A stretch of DNA of 64,000 nt from Methylococcaceae bacterium (GCA_030693065.1 JAUYBL010000010.1:1-64000); one strand, 5' to 3'. Shown: positions 9,544 to 18,278, counted from the stretch's first letter. Numbers and translations are program-made. The notes: generated from the letters alone by a model not told the origin.

Positions 9544-10380
9544 TTATGCCCGTGTGATCGGAATGTTTTTAGCAGACGTGGTTGATTGCAGCACTTTTAC
9601 AACCAGTACGGAAATGTTGTCGTGCCCGCCGCGGGAGTTTGCCAGCTGTATCAGCAGCTCACAGGCTTTCTGGGCGGTATGCTCGACCAGTGCTTGCTGC
9701 ATTTCAGTGGAGTTGATCAGATCATGCAAACCATCGGAACAAAGCAAAAAACAATCACCGATTTTGATTGGCAGCGGCTTATTGGAGCTATCCACGTCAA
9801 CATTAGGATATGTGCCAATCGCTCGAGTAATAACGTTTTTGTCGGGATGGCTAACGGCCGCCTCGGCAGTGATTAAGCCTTGCTTCAACATTTCAGCGAC
9901 GACAGTGTGATCCTTGGATAACTGACGACATTCCCCTGCCCTAAGCAAATACAAACGACTGTCGCCGACGAAAGCATAGCAAGCCACGCCCTGAGTAATC
10001 GCTAAACTCACCAGCGTCGTGCCCATGCCTTGCAGTGCAGCAGAACCTTGCGCTTGGTTATAAATAGCGCTATTAACCCTGTTGAAATAGCGTTTTAATT
10101 CCTTAGCGCTAAGCACATGTTGCTCACCATTACCGTAGTCTTGCAAAATCAGCTCCACCGCCAACCGACTCGCCACTTCGCCGCCCTGATGCCCGCCCAT
10201 GCCATCAGCAACAATAGCCAGTACCGTCTTGTTATCAGCAGACTTGCTATAACCTACCTGATCCTGATTGCTATCGCGCTGCCTGCCCACATCCGAGAGC
10301 GCACCAATTTCCAGGCAATACTCATCAAGCGCTTGTTGGGCAAATACACTTTGCACAAGCTGCTGCCAAAAATATGTCAT
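9544..10380 (-). CDS. PP2C-family protein phosphatase
   Basis: This 278-aa metal-dependent Ser/Thr phosphatase shows the PP2C motifs in order: DVGRQRDSNQDQ, VADGMGGHQGGEVAS, FVGDSRLYLLR, LLCSDGLHDL and GGHDNISVLVV. The aspartates for the metal pair are present. No membrane segment was seen, so it should be cytoplasmic. It is 8 bp downstream of the FHA/protease gene and 3 bp upstream of the kinase, an arrangement seen in PpkA/PppA/Fha phospho-switches. It likely reverses the kinase. Confidence 0.94.
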   Translation of the reverse strand: MTYFWQQLVQSVFAQQALDEYCLEIGALSDVGRQRDSNQDQVGYSKSADNKTVLAIVADGMGGHQGGEVASRLAVELILQDYGNGEQHVLSAKELKRYFNRVNSAIYNQAQGSAALQGMGTTLVSLAITQGVACYAFVGDSRLYLLRAGECRQLSKDHTVVAEMLKQGLITAEAAVSHPDKNVITRAIGTYPNVDVDSSNKPLPIKIGDCFLLCSDGLHDLINSTEMQQALVEHTAQKACELLIQLANSRGGHDNISVLVVKVLQSTTSAKNIPITRA

Positions 10381-10388
10381 CAGCCGGC

Positions 10389-12533
10389 CTATTTAATTGC
10401 CGTGATGTCCATCAACTCGCGGCCATATTTGATAGGTACCGCAAAACTGATTTGAATACCCGATTGGTCGGACATCCCGTAAGTAAATAAGCCTATTACC
10501 TGGCCTTTATCGTTAAACACCGGACCGCCGCTGTTACCGCTGCCGGTCGCATTTACGGTTAATTGATAGACATTGCCCATGCTGCTGAACAGCTCACTGA
10601 CTGATGCCGAGTCGGCTTTGTCGGCAGCGCTAAGCACTTTGCCGATATTGCCGGTAGTTACCGTTAGCGCCGGTACACTGCGTATTTCACCATCGCCACC
10701 GGGATCTTGCGCTTTCATTTTTGCGACAATTTCAGGTGAAATGCCGGGGTAACCCATGACGGTGATGCTATCGCCGGGAGACACCGCTGCATCGGTATTG
10801 AGCTGAACCGGCTGCAAAGTTTGAGGTAAGTCGATTTTAATCATCGCGACATCAGCCACATCAGAGACCCTTACTAAATGTGCGGGGATTCTTAGGCCGG
10901 TATTGGGGAACGTGACTTCCAGATAATCATTACGGCCCTCAACAATTTTGCCGTACAAAGGTTTTTGACCAAGCATTTTGGTTTTTGAAGGAATCCATTG
11001 ATTCAACGAGGCGAGATAGGCGCTGTTGGTTTTCTCATCGAAAACTTTATATTCCGGTTTGGAACAAGCCGCATCATTACAATCCACCAAAATACCCGGC
11101 AGTTGAAAATTACGGCTTTGCGCATGCCAATTGGCCGCAACATGCCGGTTAGTCAAAATAAAACCATTTTCATGAGCGACAAAACCCGAGCCTCTATGTG
11201 AACTACCAATAGCAATGCCGTTGCTTGCATCAATATCCAGAAAAGGCTCAACCACGCCATTATGCTGAATATACCAAGGCATCTTTGGCGTAATGCATTT
11301 GCCTTGTTTTACAAAACATTCGTTGCGTTGAAACACCTGTTTGCCGGTCGCGGTATGTATTAATTTCCAGCTGGCTTCAATCAATACGCTGCTATTGCCG
11401 TATTGTTTGAAAATGTCCGCGGCTGATAAGACTGGATTTTCTTTATTCTGCGGCGGCGGTAATGGTTGAGATTGAGCGACTAACTGTGGGGCTGGTTGTG
11501 TTTCGATACTGTTTTGATAACCGGAATAAGCCAGTATCAAACACACACCACCCAAAACTCCTGCACCAATATTGATAACTTTCTTGCGTGTCGCGCTTTC
11601 AGACGCAGTGATCATGGCTTCTACTGTGTCTTTTGAAGGCGCGGCATGAATAACGCGCGTTGCCGGAGCGTTATTTTCTACGATTCTGGTAAGTTTTAAC
11701 GGTTTAGGATCCAGGTCGAAGATAAATTGCGGCCCACCTTTGCCCAATTGGACTTTATCGCCAACACTAAGTTCGGTAGTTGAGGAGATTTTACTGTTAT
11801 TGACAAACGTGCCATTGCGGCTGCCTAAGTCAGTTAATAGAAACTGTTTGCCGTCTTTAACGTCTATTTTGCAATGGATTCTACTGACCAAGTCATCTTG
11901 TTCCGGATCAAAAATCACCTGGCAAACATCATCACGCCCAAAATTTATTTCAGTATCAGACACCTCTATTATTTCTGTTTGATTAGCTTTTGAACCTAAC
12001 TGGTGGTTTAGTATTATTTTTTGCATGGCTAAAGTGTTGTTGGTTGAATAGAAAGGTATTAATAACTCAAGGTTTTCTAAAATATCGCTTAACTGGCTGA
12101 CCGCAATAACATCGACGCCTGTTTCAGCCAACCTGGCAATTACCGGGAGATTGTTAACCGGCCGCTCCATGCCATCGACGTCTATATAGTTATTCGAGAT
12201 AAAAAATAGGCCTTTTTTATCTCCCAACTGGCCGGATTGTTTTTGCTCTAAAACAAATTGCAGTTTTTCAGGTAGCTTAGCGACAGCCTCAATCGTAATG
12301 TTATTGCCTACTCCGCCCAACGCAGCGGAAGCAATAATATCTAGTTCACCAACTCTATCGCGCAACAACAGTGCTAATGCCAGCCCAAGTTCAGCGCTAC
12401 TACCTTCGCATTTTCCCGAGCAATACAGACGTTGGTTATTCAACCAATCAACGTCCCGGCCTTGCTCGGCCAGTAGCCTACGGACGGAGTCAATGGCTCT
12501 AAATCCGGTTGCAGACAGACCCAATACTTGCAA
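10389..12533 (-). CDS. Lon-like domain + FHA + transmembrane + trypsin-like protease
   Basis: This 714-aa multidomain protein opens with a domain (1-160) that resembles the Lon/S16 proteolytic fold: GSSAELGLALALLL around Ser46 and LPEKLQFVLE around Lys90. An FHA phospho-threonine reader follows (about 187-270; GRDD, SRIHC, LGSRNGTFVNN). A membrane segment is near 319-339. A trypsin-like domain has the triad His464 (TNRHV), Asp561 (DVADVAMI) and Ser668 (GSGNSGGP), placing the protease outside the cytoplasmic membrane. The start is uncertain: TTG at 12533 has no clear ribosome site, and a TGA lies in frame 24 bp upstream. It heads the operon with phosphatase and kinase. A 14-bp repeat lies 46 bp upstream. 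Confidence 0.8.
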   Translation of the reverse strand: MQVLGLSATGFRAIDSVRRLLAEQGRDVDWLNNQRLYCSGKCEGSSAELGLALALLLRDRVGELDIIASAALGGVGNNITIEAVAKLPEKLQFVLEQKQSGQLGDKKGLFFISNNYIDVDGMERPVNNLPVIARLAETGVDVIAVSQLSDILENLELLIPFYSTNNTLAMQKIILNHQLGSKANQTEIIEVSDTEINFGRDDVCQVIFDPEQDDLVSRIHCKIDVKDGKQFLLTDLGSRNGTFVNNSKISSTTELSVGDKVQLGKGGPQFIFDLDPKPLKLTRIVENNAPATRVIHAAPSKDTVEAMITASESATRKKVINIGAGVLGGVCLILAYSGYQNSIETQPAPQLVAQSQPLPPPQNKENPVLSAADIFKQYGNSSVLIEASWKLIHTATGKQVFQRNECFVKQGKCITPKMPWYIQHNGVVEPFLDIDASNGIAIGSSHRGSGFVAHENGFILTNRHVAANWHAQSRNFQLPGILVDCNDAACSKPEYKVFDEKTNSAYLASLNQWIPSKTKMLGQKPLYGKIVEGRNDYLEVTFPNTGLRIPAHLVRVSDVADVAMIKIDLPQTLQPVQLNTDAAVSPGDSITVMGYPGISPEIVAKMKAQDPGGDGEIRSVPALTVTTGNIGKVLSAADKADSASVSELFSSMGNVYQLTVNATGSGNSGGPVFNDKGQVIGLFTYGMSDQSGIQISFAVPIKYGRELMDITAIK

Positions 12534-12578
12534 AGTATCGCTAATTGACGATCAGCGTAACTGCTGGCAATTAATGAT

Positions 12579-12592
12579 TCGAGATAGAAAAT
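12579..12592 (-). repeat. Shared 14-bp upstream element, copy 1
   Basis: The sequence TCGAGATAGAAAAT (plus strand) is identical at 12579, 19879 and 20844. Read on the minus strand, it lies 46 bp upstream of the FHA/protease start. It may be an operator or part of a promoter, or the core of a short repeat. Copies 1 and 3 share a further AC-CTG just beyond. Confidence 0.55.
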
Positions 12593-12706
12593 AACTCTGA
12601 AGCGAGATGACACTGCTGTTTGGTGTTTTAAATACTGTTTTTCCTGCGAAACCAAGAAGCGCGGTCTACTGATCAGCATGACTACTGGAAAGGCTTTGTG
12701 GATTAG

Positions 12707-13018
12707 TTATTTTTGCCAAGTTTTTTCACAACGCTTGCAATAGTAAGAAGCCTTTGCATTATCCGGCCTTGAACTAAAAACACTGTATTTCCAGCTTTTG
12801 CAGCTCGGGCAAGTACGGGCCTTGTTAACGATAAAGTAAAAAGGCACTGTCAACACGCAGATAATGATTGTGTAGATAAATAACGCAAATAGATCTCGAA
12901 AAAAACTGATGAGAATTGCTATTCCGATCAGCATAGGCAACACCATTAAATGATGCAGCACTAAGTCGTTGTATTTATTAGCTATATTTAAAAGGTATTT
13001 CACTAGATTTTGTTTCAT
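12707..13018 (-). CDS. Small membrane protein with C-terminal zinc ribbon
   Basis: This 103-aa protein starts at MKQNLVKYLL. AAGGAG seven bases upstream fixes this start over a longer frame from 13087. Two adjacent hydrophobic segments (about 24-40 and 45-63) are followed by CPSC and CKRC pairs, a probable zinc ribbon. It starts 78 bp after the RHS protein on the same strand, the position where RHS immunity proteins are usually found. An immunity role is therefore possible but unproven. Confidence 0.6.
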   Translation of the reverse strand: MKQNLVKYLLNIANKYNDLVLHHLMVLPMLIGIAILISFFRDLFALFIYTIIICVLTVPFYFIVNKARTCPSCKSWKYSVFSSRPDNAKASYYCKRCEKTWQK

Positions 13019-13044
13019 CAAAAGTCTCCTTATCGTTGAATTTG

Positions 13045-13077
13045 GTAAGTCGGGCATAAAAATCATGCCCGACCTAC
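13045..13077. repeat. Short palindromic intergenic repeat
   Basis: GTAAGTCGGGCAT at 13045-13057 pairs with ATGCCCGACCTAC at 13065-13077 with one mismatch, around a 7-nt loop. It sits between the RHS gene and the small membrane gene. It is REP-like and could also weaken transcription from one gene into the next. Confidence 0.6.
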
Positions 13078-13095
13078 ATGACTGCAAGACTATTT

Positions 13096-15882
13096 TTAGC
13101 GTCTAAAGTTTGGATACGGTAGCGGGAGAGGTTTGGAAGATGTAAACCTGTTGTACCCCCCAGGATCGTTATTATTCCAATCTTGAGTCCAAGGAACCAC
13201 TGTTGAGTAGGTATATCCATCAATTGGTACTCGAGTAAACATATCTGTTTCCCTTCCCGTCATTCCTGATACAAACGTCCTTCCGTCGTTAGGGTAACCA
13301 ACGAATTTATTTGCGCCGAACACAGGATTTGTTCCCAATTCATCAGCAACAAGTTGAGCGTAAGATGCCCCACCACTTTTTGTGGCTGAGCCAACGTTAC
13401 ATCCCGATAATTGAACCATTGAACTTGGTCGATATTGTGGCAATGCTCGAATCATATCGGCCATTTTTTTAGGCGTAATGATATTTCCTTGTGCATCTTC
13501 CATGCCCCAAGGCGCGCCATGTCCAGCGACAGTAATAACGTTCCAATTTGACTGCATCCTAGAAGCACCCGGATAAATCCCGTTTGTTTGATTAGGAAGA
13601 ATAATATTTGCAGCGAGTCCTAATGGATCGAATGAACTAACCGGATTCCCCCCCACATACCCATAAGTATTCAATCCGCCATTCAAACCAATCGGATCGC
13701 TCTGAATATAACGCCCAATCGCCGGGTCGTAATCCCTGAAGCCGTTGTAATGCAGGCCGGTGGATTGGTCGAAATACTGGCCTGGAAAACGCAGGTTGTA
13801 GCTAAAGGCTTTGCCGTCTTGATCCGGGTCTTCATTCGCTAAGGTGGCACCAAATGCCTCGCTATCCCAACGCCAGACTACTTTACCTAGCTCATCCGCA
13901 ATCGTTCTGGGGGCGTTGAGATGGTCGGCATAAACAAAGTAATTTTTAGCTTCAACCATTACCGCCACCGGCATATCGCCTAACCAAACGGTTTCTTGGA
14001 TAGGTGTGCCCTGTTGGTTGTATTCGCCGATTAAATGCCCTGCTTCGTCATAGACAAAGTAAGTGCCGGATTGGACATATTTGCTCGGATTAATACGCAT
14101 GTCAGCCATTTTGGTTTGGGTGCATGCGGCATCGGCGGCGGTGATTTTATTGTCATGATTACAATCAGCAGCGAGATTAACCGGCGCACTGCCCTGAGTC
14201 ATCAACACGATCAAACGCAGATCGGTGGCATTCAACGTGCCGTCCTGATTAGCATCGCCTGATCTATCGACAGTACTGCCTTTGACTTTGCCAACACGTT
14301 GTCCCAAGCCATTAATCAGATACTGTTCCGCTCCAAAACCGCCGGAAGCCTTAATCAAGCGACCTCTATCGTCATACGTGAAGCTGTTGGCGCCATCGCT
14401 GATGACATTACCGGCATCGTCATAGCGGTAGTTTTTTGCCGGTGCGGCATTTTTGCTAATACCCAATAAGCGATTGCTCTCAGTATCCAGCGTAAAAGCC
14501 TCAGTATTACCTCCCGCGGTCTTATTGGTGCGATTACCGTTGGCATCATAGCTGTAGTCGATTTGTGTGCTTGGCGTACTAAAGCCGATCAGCCGACTTA
14601 ACGCATCGTAAGTGAAGTTTTGATCATGGTTCATGTCGGTATCTTGATACCCAGTGATTTGACCCGCCGCATCAATATTCAATTGCCGCGAACGATCACC
14701 CAGATCATAGGCGATCATGCGTCCATCTAAATTAAACTCACGCGTAGTTTTAATGCCGTTACCAAACAGCCAATCCGCAGGCAATCCAAACGGTTGATAA
14801 TGAATTCCGCTGACTAATATTTTGCCATTAGCATCTAACGCCGTTACTAAGCCATTTGTGTAAGTCAGCTGCACTACTTTCCCGGATGGGTAAGTCATGG
14901 CAGTTAAGCGACCACTGCCATCGTAAGCGTAGCGCGTGATAAGGCTGAGCGGCCCGACGCTGAAGGTTTTGCTGGTAACACGACCATGGCTGTCATACGT
15001 CCAGCGCGTACCTCCGGAGGTATCGCCCATTTGCGTTAGATGTCCGATGCCATTAGCGCCTTGATCGTAAAAAAAGCTTATCGATTGATCACCGTAGTGC
15101 AGCGTCTTGGCACGATTAAGCGCGTCATAATTGAAATCGCCTTGCTTACCTCGCGCATCAATGTTCGATATTTTGTTACCGGCACTATCAAAACTGCTTT
15201 GGCTGGTGCCGGTATCGGGGCTAGTGATAGCCAGTTGATTACCGAATCCATCGTAACTGTATTGCGTTTTGTGAGTTAACGGATCAGTTACCGACAGCAG
15301 ATTGTCATTGGCATCGTAAGTGGTTTGAGTGCTTGTTCCGGCGGCATCGACACTTTTTGCCAAGCGGTTGAGTGCGTCATAACTCCAGGAGATTTTGTTA
15401 TTCAGTGGATTGGTTAAGGCAACCGGATTGTCGTTGTCGTCATAAAAATAAGCAGCCGTTTGACCTTCTGCACCCACCATAGTCGCTAGACGATTCAGGC
15501 TATCAAAGGTATTGCTCAAGGTTTGCGTCAATTTTGCTTCGGGATCATAAACCGACTGCTTAAGGCGATTGCCGTTAGCATCCAGCGTGTAGTCGATGTG
15601 ATTACCTGATTGATCGGTAATTTTTAGTAAACGATGTGCAGCATCATAACTAAAGGCAACAACACTGCCGTCCGGAGCAATGGTTTTGGTGACTTGGCCT
15701 ACCGCATCATAGGTGTATTTAGTCACTTCATTACCCACTTGCTTAGAGAGCAAGCGGCCACGCGCATCATAAGCCAATTTGCTCACCAATCCGTTGGCAT
15801 CCTTAACACTTAACGGCAAGCCATTAGCGTCATAAGCGGTAATCTGCGTAACATGTCCTAACGCGTCGGTAATAGACTGCAA
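13096..15882 (-). CDS. RHS/YD-repeat protein, 5'-truncated, with caspase-fold-like C-terminal tip
   Basis: The frame is open from 15954 to 13096 (about 950 codons), but only a TTG at 15882 could serve as a start. The usual N-terminal region is absent, so this looks like an RHS cassette cut at its 5' end. Many YD repeats (YDANGL, YDARGRLL, YDAVGQV) fill most of the length. The RHS core end reads RFPGQYFDQSTGLHYNGFRDYDPAIGRYIQSDPIGLNGG (shown here only as family hallmark positions near 13690-13800). The variable tip after DPLGL has VAGHG (His codon 13519-13521) and LSGCNVG (Cys 13399-13401), a His-Gly/Cys pattern of clan CD peptidases. A dockerin-like insert lies at about 14080-14275. Confidence 0.75.
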   Translation of the reverse strand: MQSITDALGHVTQITAYDANGLPLSVKDANGLVSKLAYDARGRLLSKQVGNEVTKYTYDAVGQVTKTIAPDGSVVAFSYDAAHRLLKITDQSGNHIDYTLDANGNRLKQSVYDPEAKLTQTLSNTFDSLNRLATMVGAEGQTAAYFYDDNDNPVALTNPLNNKISWSYDALNRLAKSVDAAGTSTQTTYDANDNLLSVTDPLTHKTQYSYDGFGNQLAITSPDTGTSQSSFDSAGNKISNIDARGKQGDFNYDALNRAKTLHYGDQSISFFYDQGANGIGHLTQMGDTSGGTRWTYDSHGRVTSKTFSVGPLSLITRYAYDGSGRLTAMTYPSGKVVQLTYTNGLVTALDANGKILVSGIHYQPFGLPADWLFGNGIKTTREFNLDGRMIAYDLGDRSRQLNIDAAGQITGYQDTDMNHDQNFTYDALSRLIGFSTPSTQIDYSYDANGNRTNKTAGGNTEAFTLDTESNRLLGISKNAAPAKNYRYDDAGNVISDGANSFTYDDRGRLIKASGGFGAEQYLINGLGQRVGKVKGSTVDRSGDANQDGTLNATDLRLIVLMTQGSAPVNLAADCNHDNKITAADAACTQTKMADMRINPSKYVQSGTYFVYDEAGHLIGEYNQQGTPIQETVWLGDMPVAVMVEAKNYFVYADHLNAPRTIADELGKVVWRWDSEAFGATLANEDPDQDGKAFSYNLRFPGQYFDQSTGLHYNGFRDYDPAIGRYIQSDPIGLNGGLNTYGYVGGNPVSSFDPLGLAANIILPNQTNGIYPGASRMQSNWNVITVAGHGAPWGMEDAQGNIITPKKMADMIRALPQYRPSSMVQLSGCNVGSATKSGGASYAQLVADELGTNPVFGANKFVGYPNDGRTFVSGMTGRETDMFTRVPIDGYTYSTVVPWTQDWNNNDPGGYNRFTSSKPLPLPYPNFRR

Positions 15883-15923
15883 GCCGCCCTTGGCGTCATA
15901 AGCAAACTGCGTGACGTCGTTGA

Positions 15924-15962
15924 CAACAGAGATTCGGGGACGCGCAGCGCATAGTTAGTCAT
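15924..15962 (-). pseudogene. Antitoxin remnant (first ~12 codons)
   Basis: ATG at 15962 overlaps the PIN-toxin stop (TGATG) and begins MTNYALRVPESLL, a common start of ribbon-helix-helix/HicB-like antitoxins partnered with PIN toxins. After about 12 codons the resemblance ends. The same DNA then reads as RHS repeat in another frame, so a recombination joint lies near 15925. Confidence 0.5.
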
Positions 15963-16330
15963 CAGGTATTCTCCTCTTGCAGTTGGCCCAAAAAATCGAC
16001 TGGGGTCAACACCGGCAGTCGAAAATGGCTGGCGGGAACAAAATCAGCAGTATTCAAGGTGACCAGCACTTCGGCACGGCCGTTTAATGCGGTTTCCAGT
16101 ACCATCTCATCAGCTGGGTCACGTAAATGTGGTCACCAAAGGTAATGCAGGTTTACGGGTTCAATAAATAACGACAGTGCGTCCAGGAAGGCATAAGTCG
16201 TGGTCGCAGTACGTCCGCTGACAGCTAGTTATTCCGGGCGCTTCAGCACGGCTTCGTATTCCAGCATCAGCGGTGCTGACGCCAGTGCTGTAAATTGACC
16301 GTTTTTATAGTACCAATACAGGGCAATAGC
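15962..16330 (-). pseudogene. PIN-domain toxin, decayed
   Basis: One frame reads as the body and end of a PIN-family toxin (an RNase of type II toxin-antitoxin systems): FTALASAPLMLEYEAVLKRPE, FLDALSLFIEPVNLHYLW, LRDPADEMVLETALNGRAEV, LVTLNTADF. Two in-frame stops break it, TAA at 16229-16231 and TGA at 16133-16135, each one base from a likely sense codon (CAA, CGA). A third stop at 16331-16333 marks the lost N-terminal part. The DNTNVLVSAL-type start is not found upstream. It is followed at once by the antitoxin remnant. Confidence 0.75.
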
Positions 16331-16546
16331 TCAGGGTAGTCATTAACATTTATGTAGTCAAAAACCCCATAACAGCCATCGTCACCAGAGATCAAAGCAT
16401 AGTGTAATCAAGTGTAATGAATGACTGAATATATCTGCCAACAGCTACTGAGCATGAAAATACGGAATTGCGAGGAACTAGATATTGCCGAACTATACCT
16501 GCATGCAAGCCTAACCTGCATGCAGGTGGTCACGGTGTTTTAAAAA
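16331..16546. other. Intergenic stretch, no gene recognised
   Basis: No ORF with family resemblance was seen. The expected N-terminal codons of the PIN toxin are not recognisable here in any frame. CTGCATGCA occurs twice (about 16499 and 16516), the second within the palindrome CCTGCATGCAGG. Confidence 0.4.
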
Positions 16547-16972
16547 TCAATTAAAAATTATTTTACCGCTAGATTGGCATTGTAAGATTGCAGCGTTCCA
16601 TTCCACACCGTCAGTCATCCTTTGCTTGAAGCAGCTGATGCGTTCATCGGCATTGCTGGTGCCTGCGCACAAACTAACAGCATTTTTCCACTCCCACTTA
16701 TCATTGCTACCCCACTTGACATTACCGGTCATAACTTTGTGAAAACACTCCCCTGGCTCTTTAGGAGCGCTGGTGCCTTTACACAAGGTTTCGATGTTAG
16801 CAGAATCCCAATGGTTTTGACCGTCATAATTCCAGGATATTTTGTCTTGAACATGCTTGGAACATGCAACTTCGTGCTCATCGGCCAAAACATTTTGACT
16901 TATCGGAACAACCAAAAATAACCCTAACAAAGATAGATTCTTTACTAATTTCTTTGAATGTATAGTGCGCAT
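16547..16972 (-). CDS. Secreted protein with three Cys/Trp repeats, unknown function
   Basis: This 141-aa protein has a signal peptide (about residues 1-30, ending SQNVLADEH). The mature part consists of about three tandem repeats of ~38 aa. Each has a Cys near the start, a Trp in the middle (KISWNYDG, NVKWGSND, GVEWNAAI), an A-x-LC pattern (ANIETLCKGT, AVSLCAGT, AAILQC), and a spacer. Cysteines probably form disulfides in the periplasm. I do not recognise the family. It stands alone between the toxin remnant and the three-gene operon. Confidence 0.65.
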   Translation of the reverse strand: MRTIHSKKLVKNLSLLGLFLVVPISQNVLADEHEVACSKHVQDKISWNYDGQNHWDSANIETLCKGTSAPKEPGECFHKVMTGNVKWGSNDKWEWKNAVSLCAGTSNADERISCFKQRMTDGVEWNAAILQCQSSGKIIFN

Positions 16973-17235
16973 TTCCTTTCCTCAAATGTAATTATTATTG
17001 AAATTTCAAACGTATTACCACTTAAAGTTACCCAGCATAAAAGGCTTGTCAATTGAATATAATTTTTAAGAAATTTAATGATGCGGGAAGTTCAATAGCG
17101 TGAGTTACTTGCGGTTGAGTTTTAGTTATAAAAACCAGGGTGGGAAGATTACTAACTTGACCGGTCTGAAAACATTGATAAACCCAATATCAAAATACTT
17201 CTATTTAGTCTATTCCATTGCAGCTCAATAAATAA

Positions 17236-17763
17236 TCACAGCCACAAGACCTCAGCAACACTGCCACACTGAAAAGGCCTGATGTTTACCGCCTTCAACT
17301 GTTGTATTGCATCGTGAGTTAACTTGGTTTCAGTCGATAAAATCAACGGCACTTGGTATTCCTGCCAACCTAGCGCTATGACAGCGGCCAGCTTTTGCGG
17401 CCAATAACCGGTGTCTGTTAACGGAAAATCAGGGCTATTGGCTATGTTGGCAGACACGATTAAACGCTGGTAATTACAACTAGCCCGGCCGATTAAGCTA
17501 ATTAGCAATAGCCCCAGTGCCGCGCTTTCCGGGTTGGTAATGGGGGGCTGGGAGTTAGCGCAATAAATTGTGCTAACCCCCGTGTTCAAACGAAATTCCT
17601 GCAACAGTTGCTTGGCCTTAATAATACCGGACGCTAGGCCTGCGCCTGTTAAGCCTGAAAAAATATCATCGGTTTTCGGCCCTTGCGGTTGCAGATAAAG
17701 CTCTAACATTTCGCCTATGGCTTGCTCTGCTACAAGCAAGGGAATAAACACCTGTTTGATCAT
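17236..17763 (-). CDS. Stand-alone Lon(S16)-like domain protein
   Basis: This 175-aa protein aligns by eye with the N-terminus of the FHA/protease at 10389-12533. GLTGAGLASG matches GLSATGFRAI. PESAALGLLLISL (Ser80) matches GSSAELGLALALL (Ser46). YWPQKLAAVIA (Lys124) matches KLPEKLQFVLE (Lys90). The C-terminus VAEVLWL matches the end of that domain. The order fits the Lon proteolytic domain (DGPSAG, then GGxKEKLLAA), but the first, catalytic Lys is Pro in both, so peptidase activity is doubtful. It is the third gene of an operon, with a 4-bp overlap to the one before. Confidence 0.6.
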   Translation of the reverse strand: MIKQVFIPLLVAEQAIGEMLELYLQPQGPKTDDIFSGLTGAGLASGIIKAKQLLQEFRLNTGVSTIYCANSQPPITNPESAALGLLLISLIGRASCNYQRLIVSANIANSPDFPLTDTGYWPQKLAAVIALGWQEYQVPLILSTETKLTHDAIQQLKAVNIRPFQCGSVAEVLWL

Positions 17764-18278
17764 AAAACGTTGATGATAATACGCGTATCCGGGCTAAAAA
17801 ATAACAGGCTACTATCGGCGTCCACGGCAACTAGCGCTTCGCCTTCTGCCATATCATCCAAGGCGATGTCTACTTTATAGTGCTTGGCCAAGGCATTACA
17901 GGTGATCTGCAACTGCTTATGCGCATACTCTTCTATCGCTAAGCCCAAAGCTTCGGCTTTGACGTGGATTTGTGCTTCGGTTCTGGCAATACTTAAGCGG
18001 AATTTGCTGTCATCGCTTTCCAGGGTAATGTGCTCAATCAGCTTGCCGTCAGAGGCCGCGCGGCGAGTGATGTAGCTAATGGCAATTGGTGTCGCTGCTG
18101 AGTCAATCTCATCCGTCAGTACACGGCTGCACCACTTTTGGATAGATTCATGCGCCAGCCGTTCAGGTAAGGCATCATAAACGGCATCAACCTCTGCCTC
18201 AGTCACTGGCAATTCCCAATCGATATTATTAATGCGACTTTGGGCTACTCGCCACAAGTGTTTGTGCTTATTGGTCAT
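17760..18278 (-). CDS. Unrecognised protein, middle gene of three-gene operon
   Basis: This 172-aa soluble protein has no signal or membrane segment. It is mixed alpha/beta by appearance, with an acidic middle and a strongly hydrophobic C-terminal strand (SSLLFFSPDTRIIINVL). Overlaps of 11 bp with the upstream gene and 4 bp with the downstream gene suggest coupled translation and a shared complex. No family was recognised. Confidence 0.65.
   Translation of the reverse strand: MTNKHKHLWRVAQSRINNIDWELPVTEAEVDAVYDALPERLAHESIQKWCSRVLTDEIDSAATPIAISYITRRAASDGKLIEHITLESDDSKFRLSIARTEAQIHVKAEALGLAIEEYAHKQLQITCNALAKHYKVDIALDDMAEGEALVAVDADSSLLFFSPDTRIIINVL

Noticed and set aside
8014-12533. Kinase, PP2C phosphatase and FHA protein as a type VI secretion post-translational module
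   Set aside because: No Tss structural gene is present in the window, and the FHA protein is fused to a trypsin-like protease, unlike T6SS Fha.
12440-12679. Minus-strand 80-codon frame overlapping the start of the FHA/protease gene
   Set aside because: It reads the protease gene in another frame over its second half and has no ribosome site. A frameshifted N-terminus was considered, but no sequence resemblance supports it.
16453-16542. 29-codon plus-strand frame with Cys residues
   Set aside because: No ribosome site and no similarity; part of it is the CTGCATGCA repeat.
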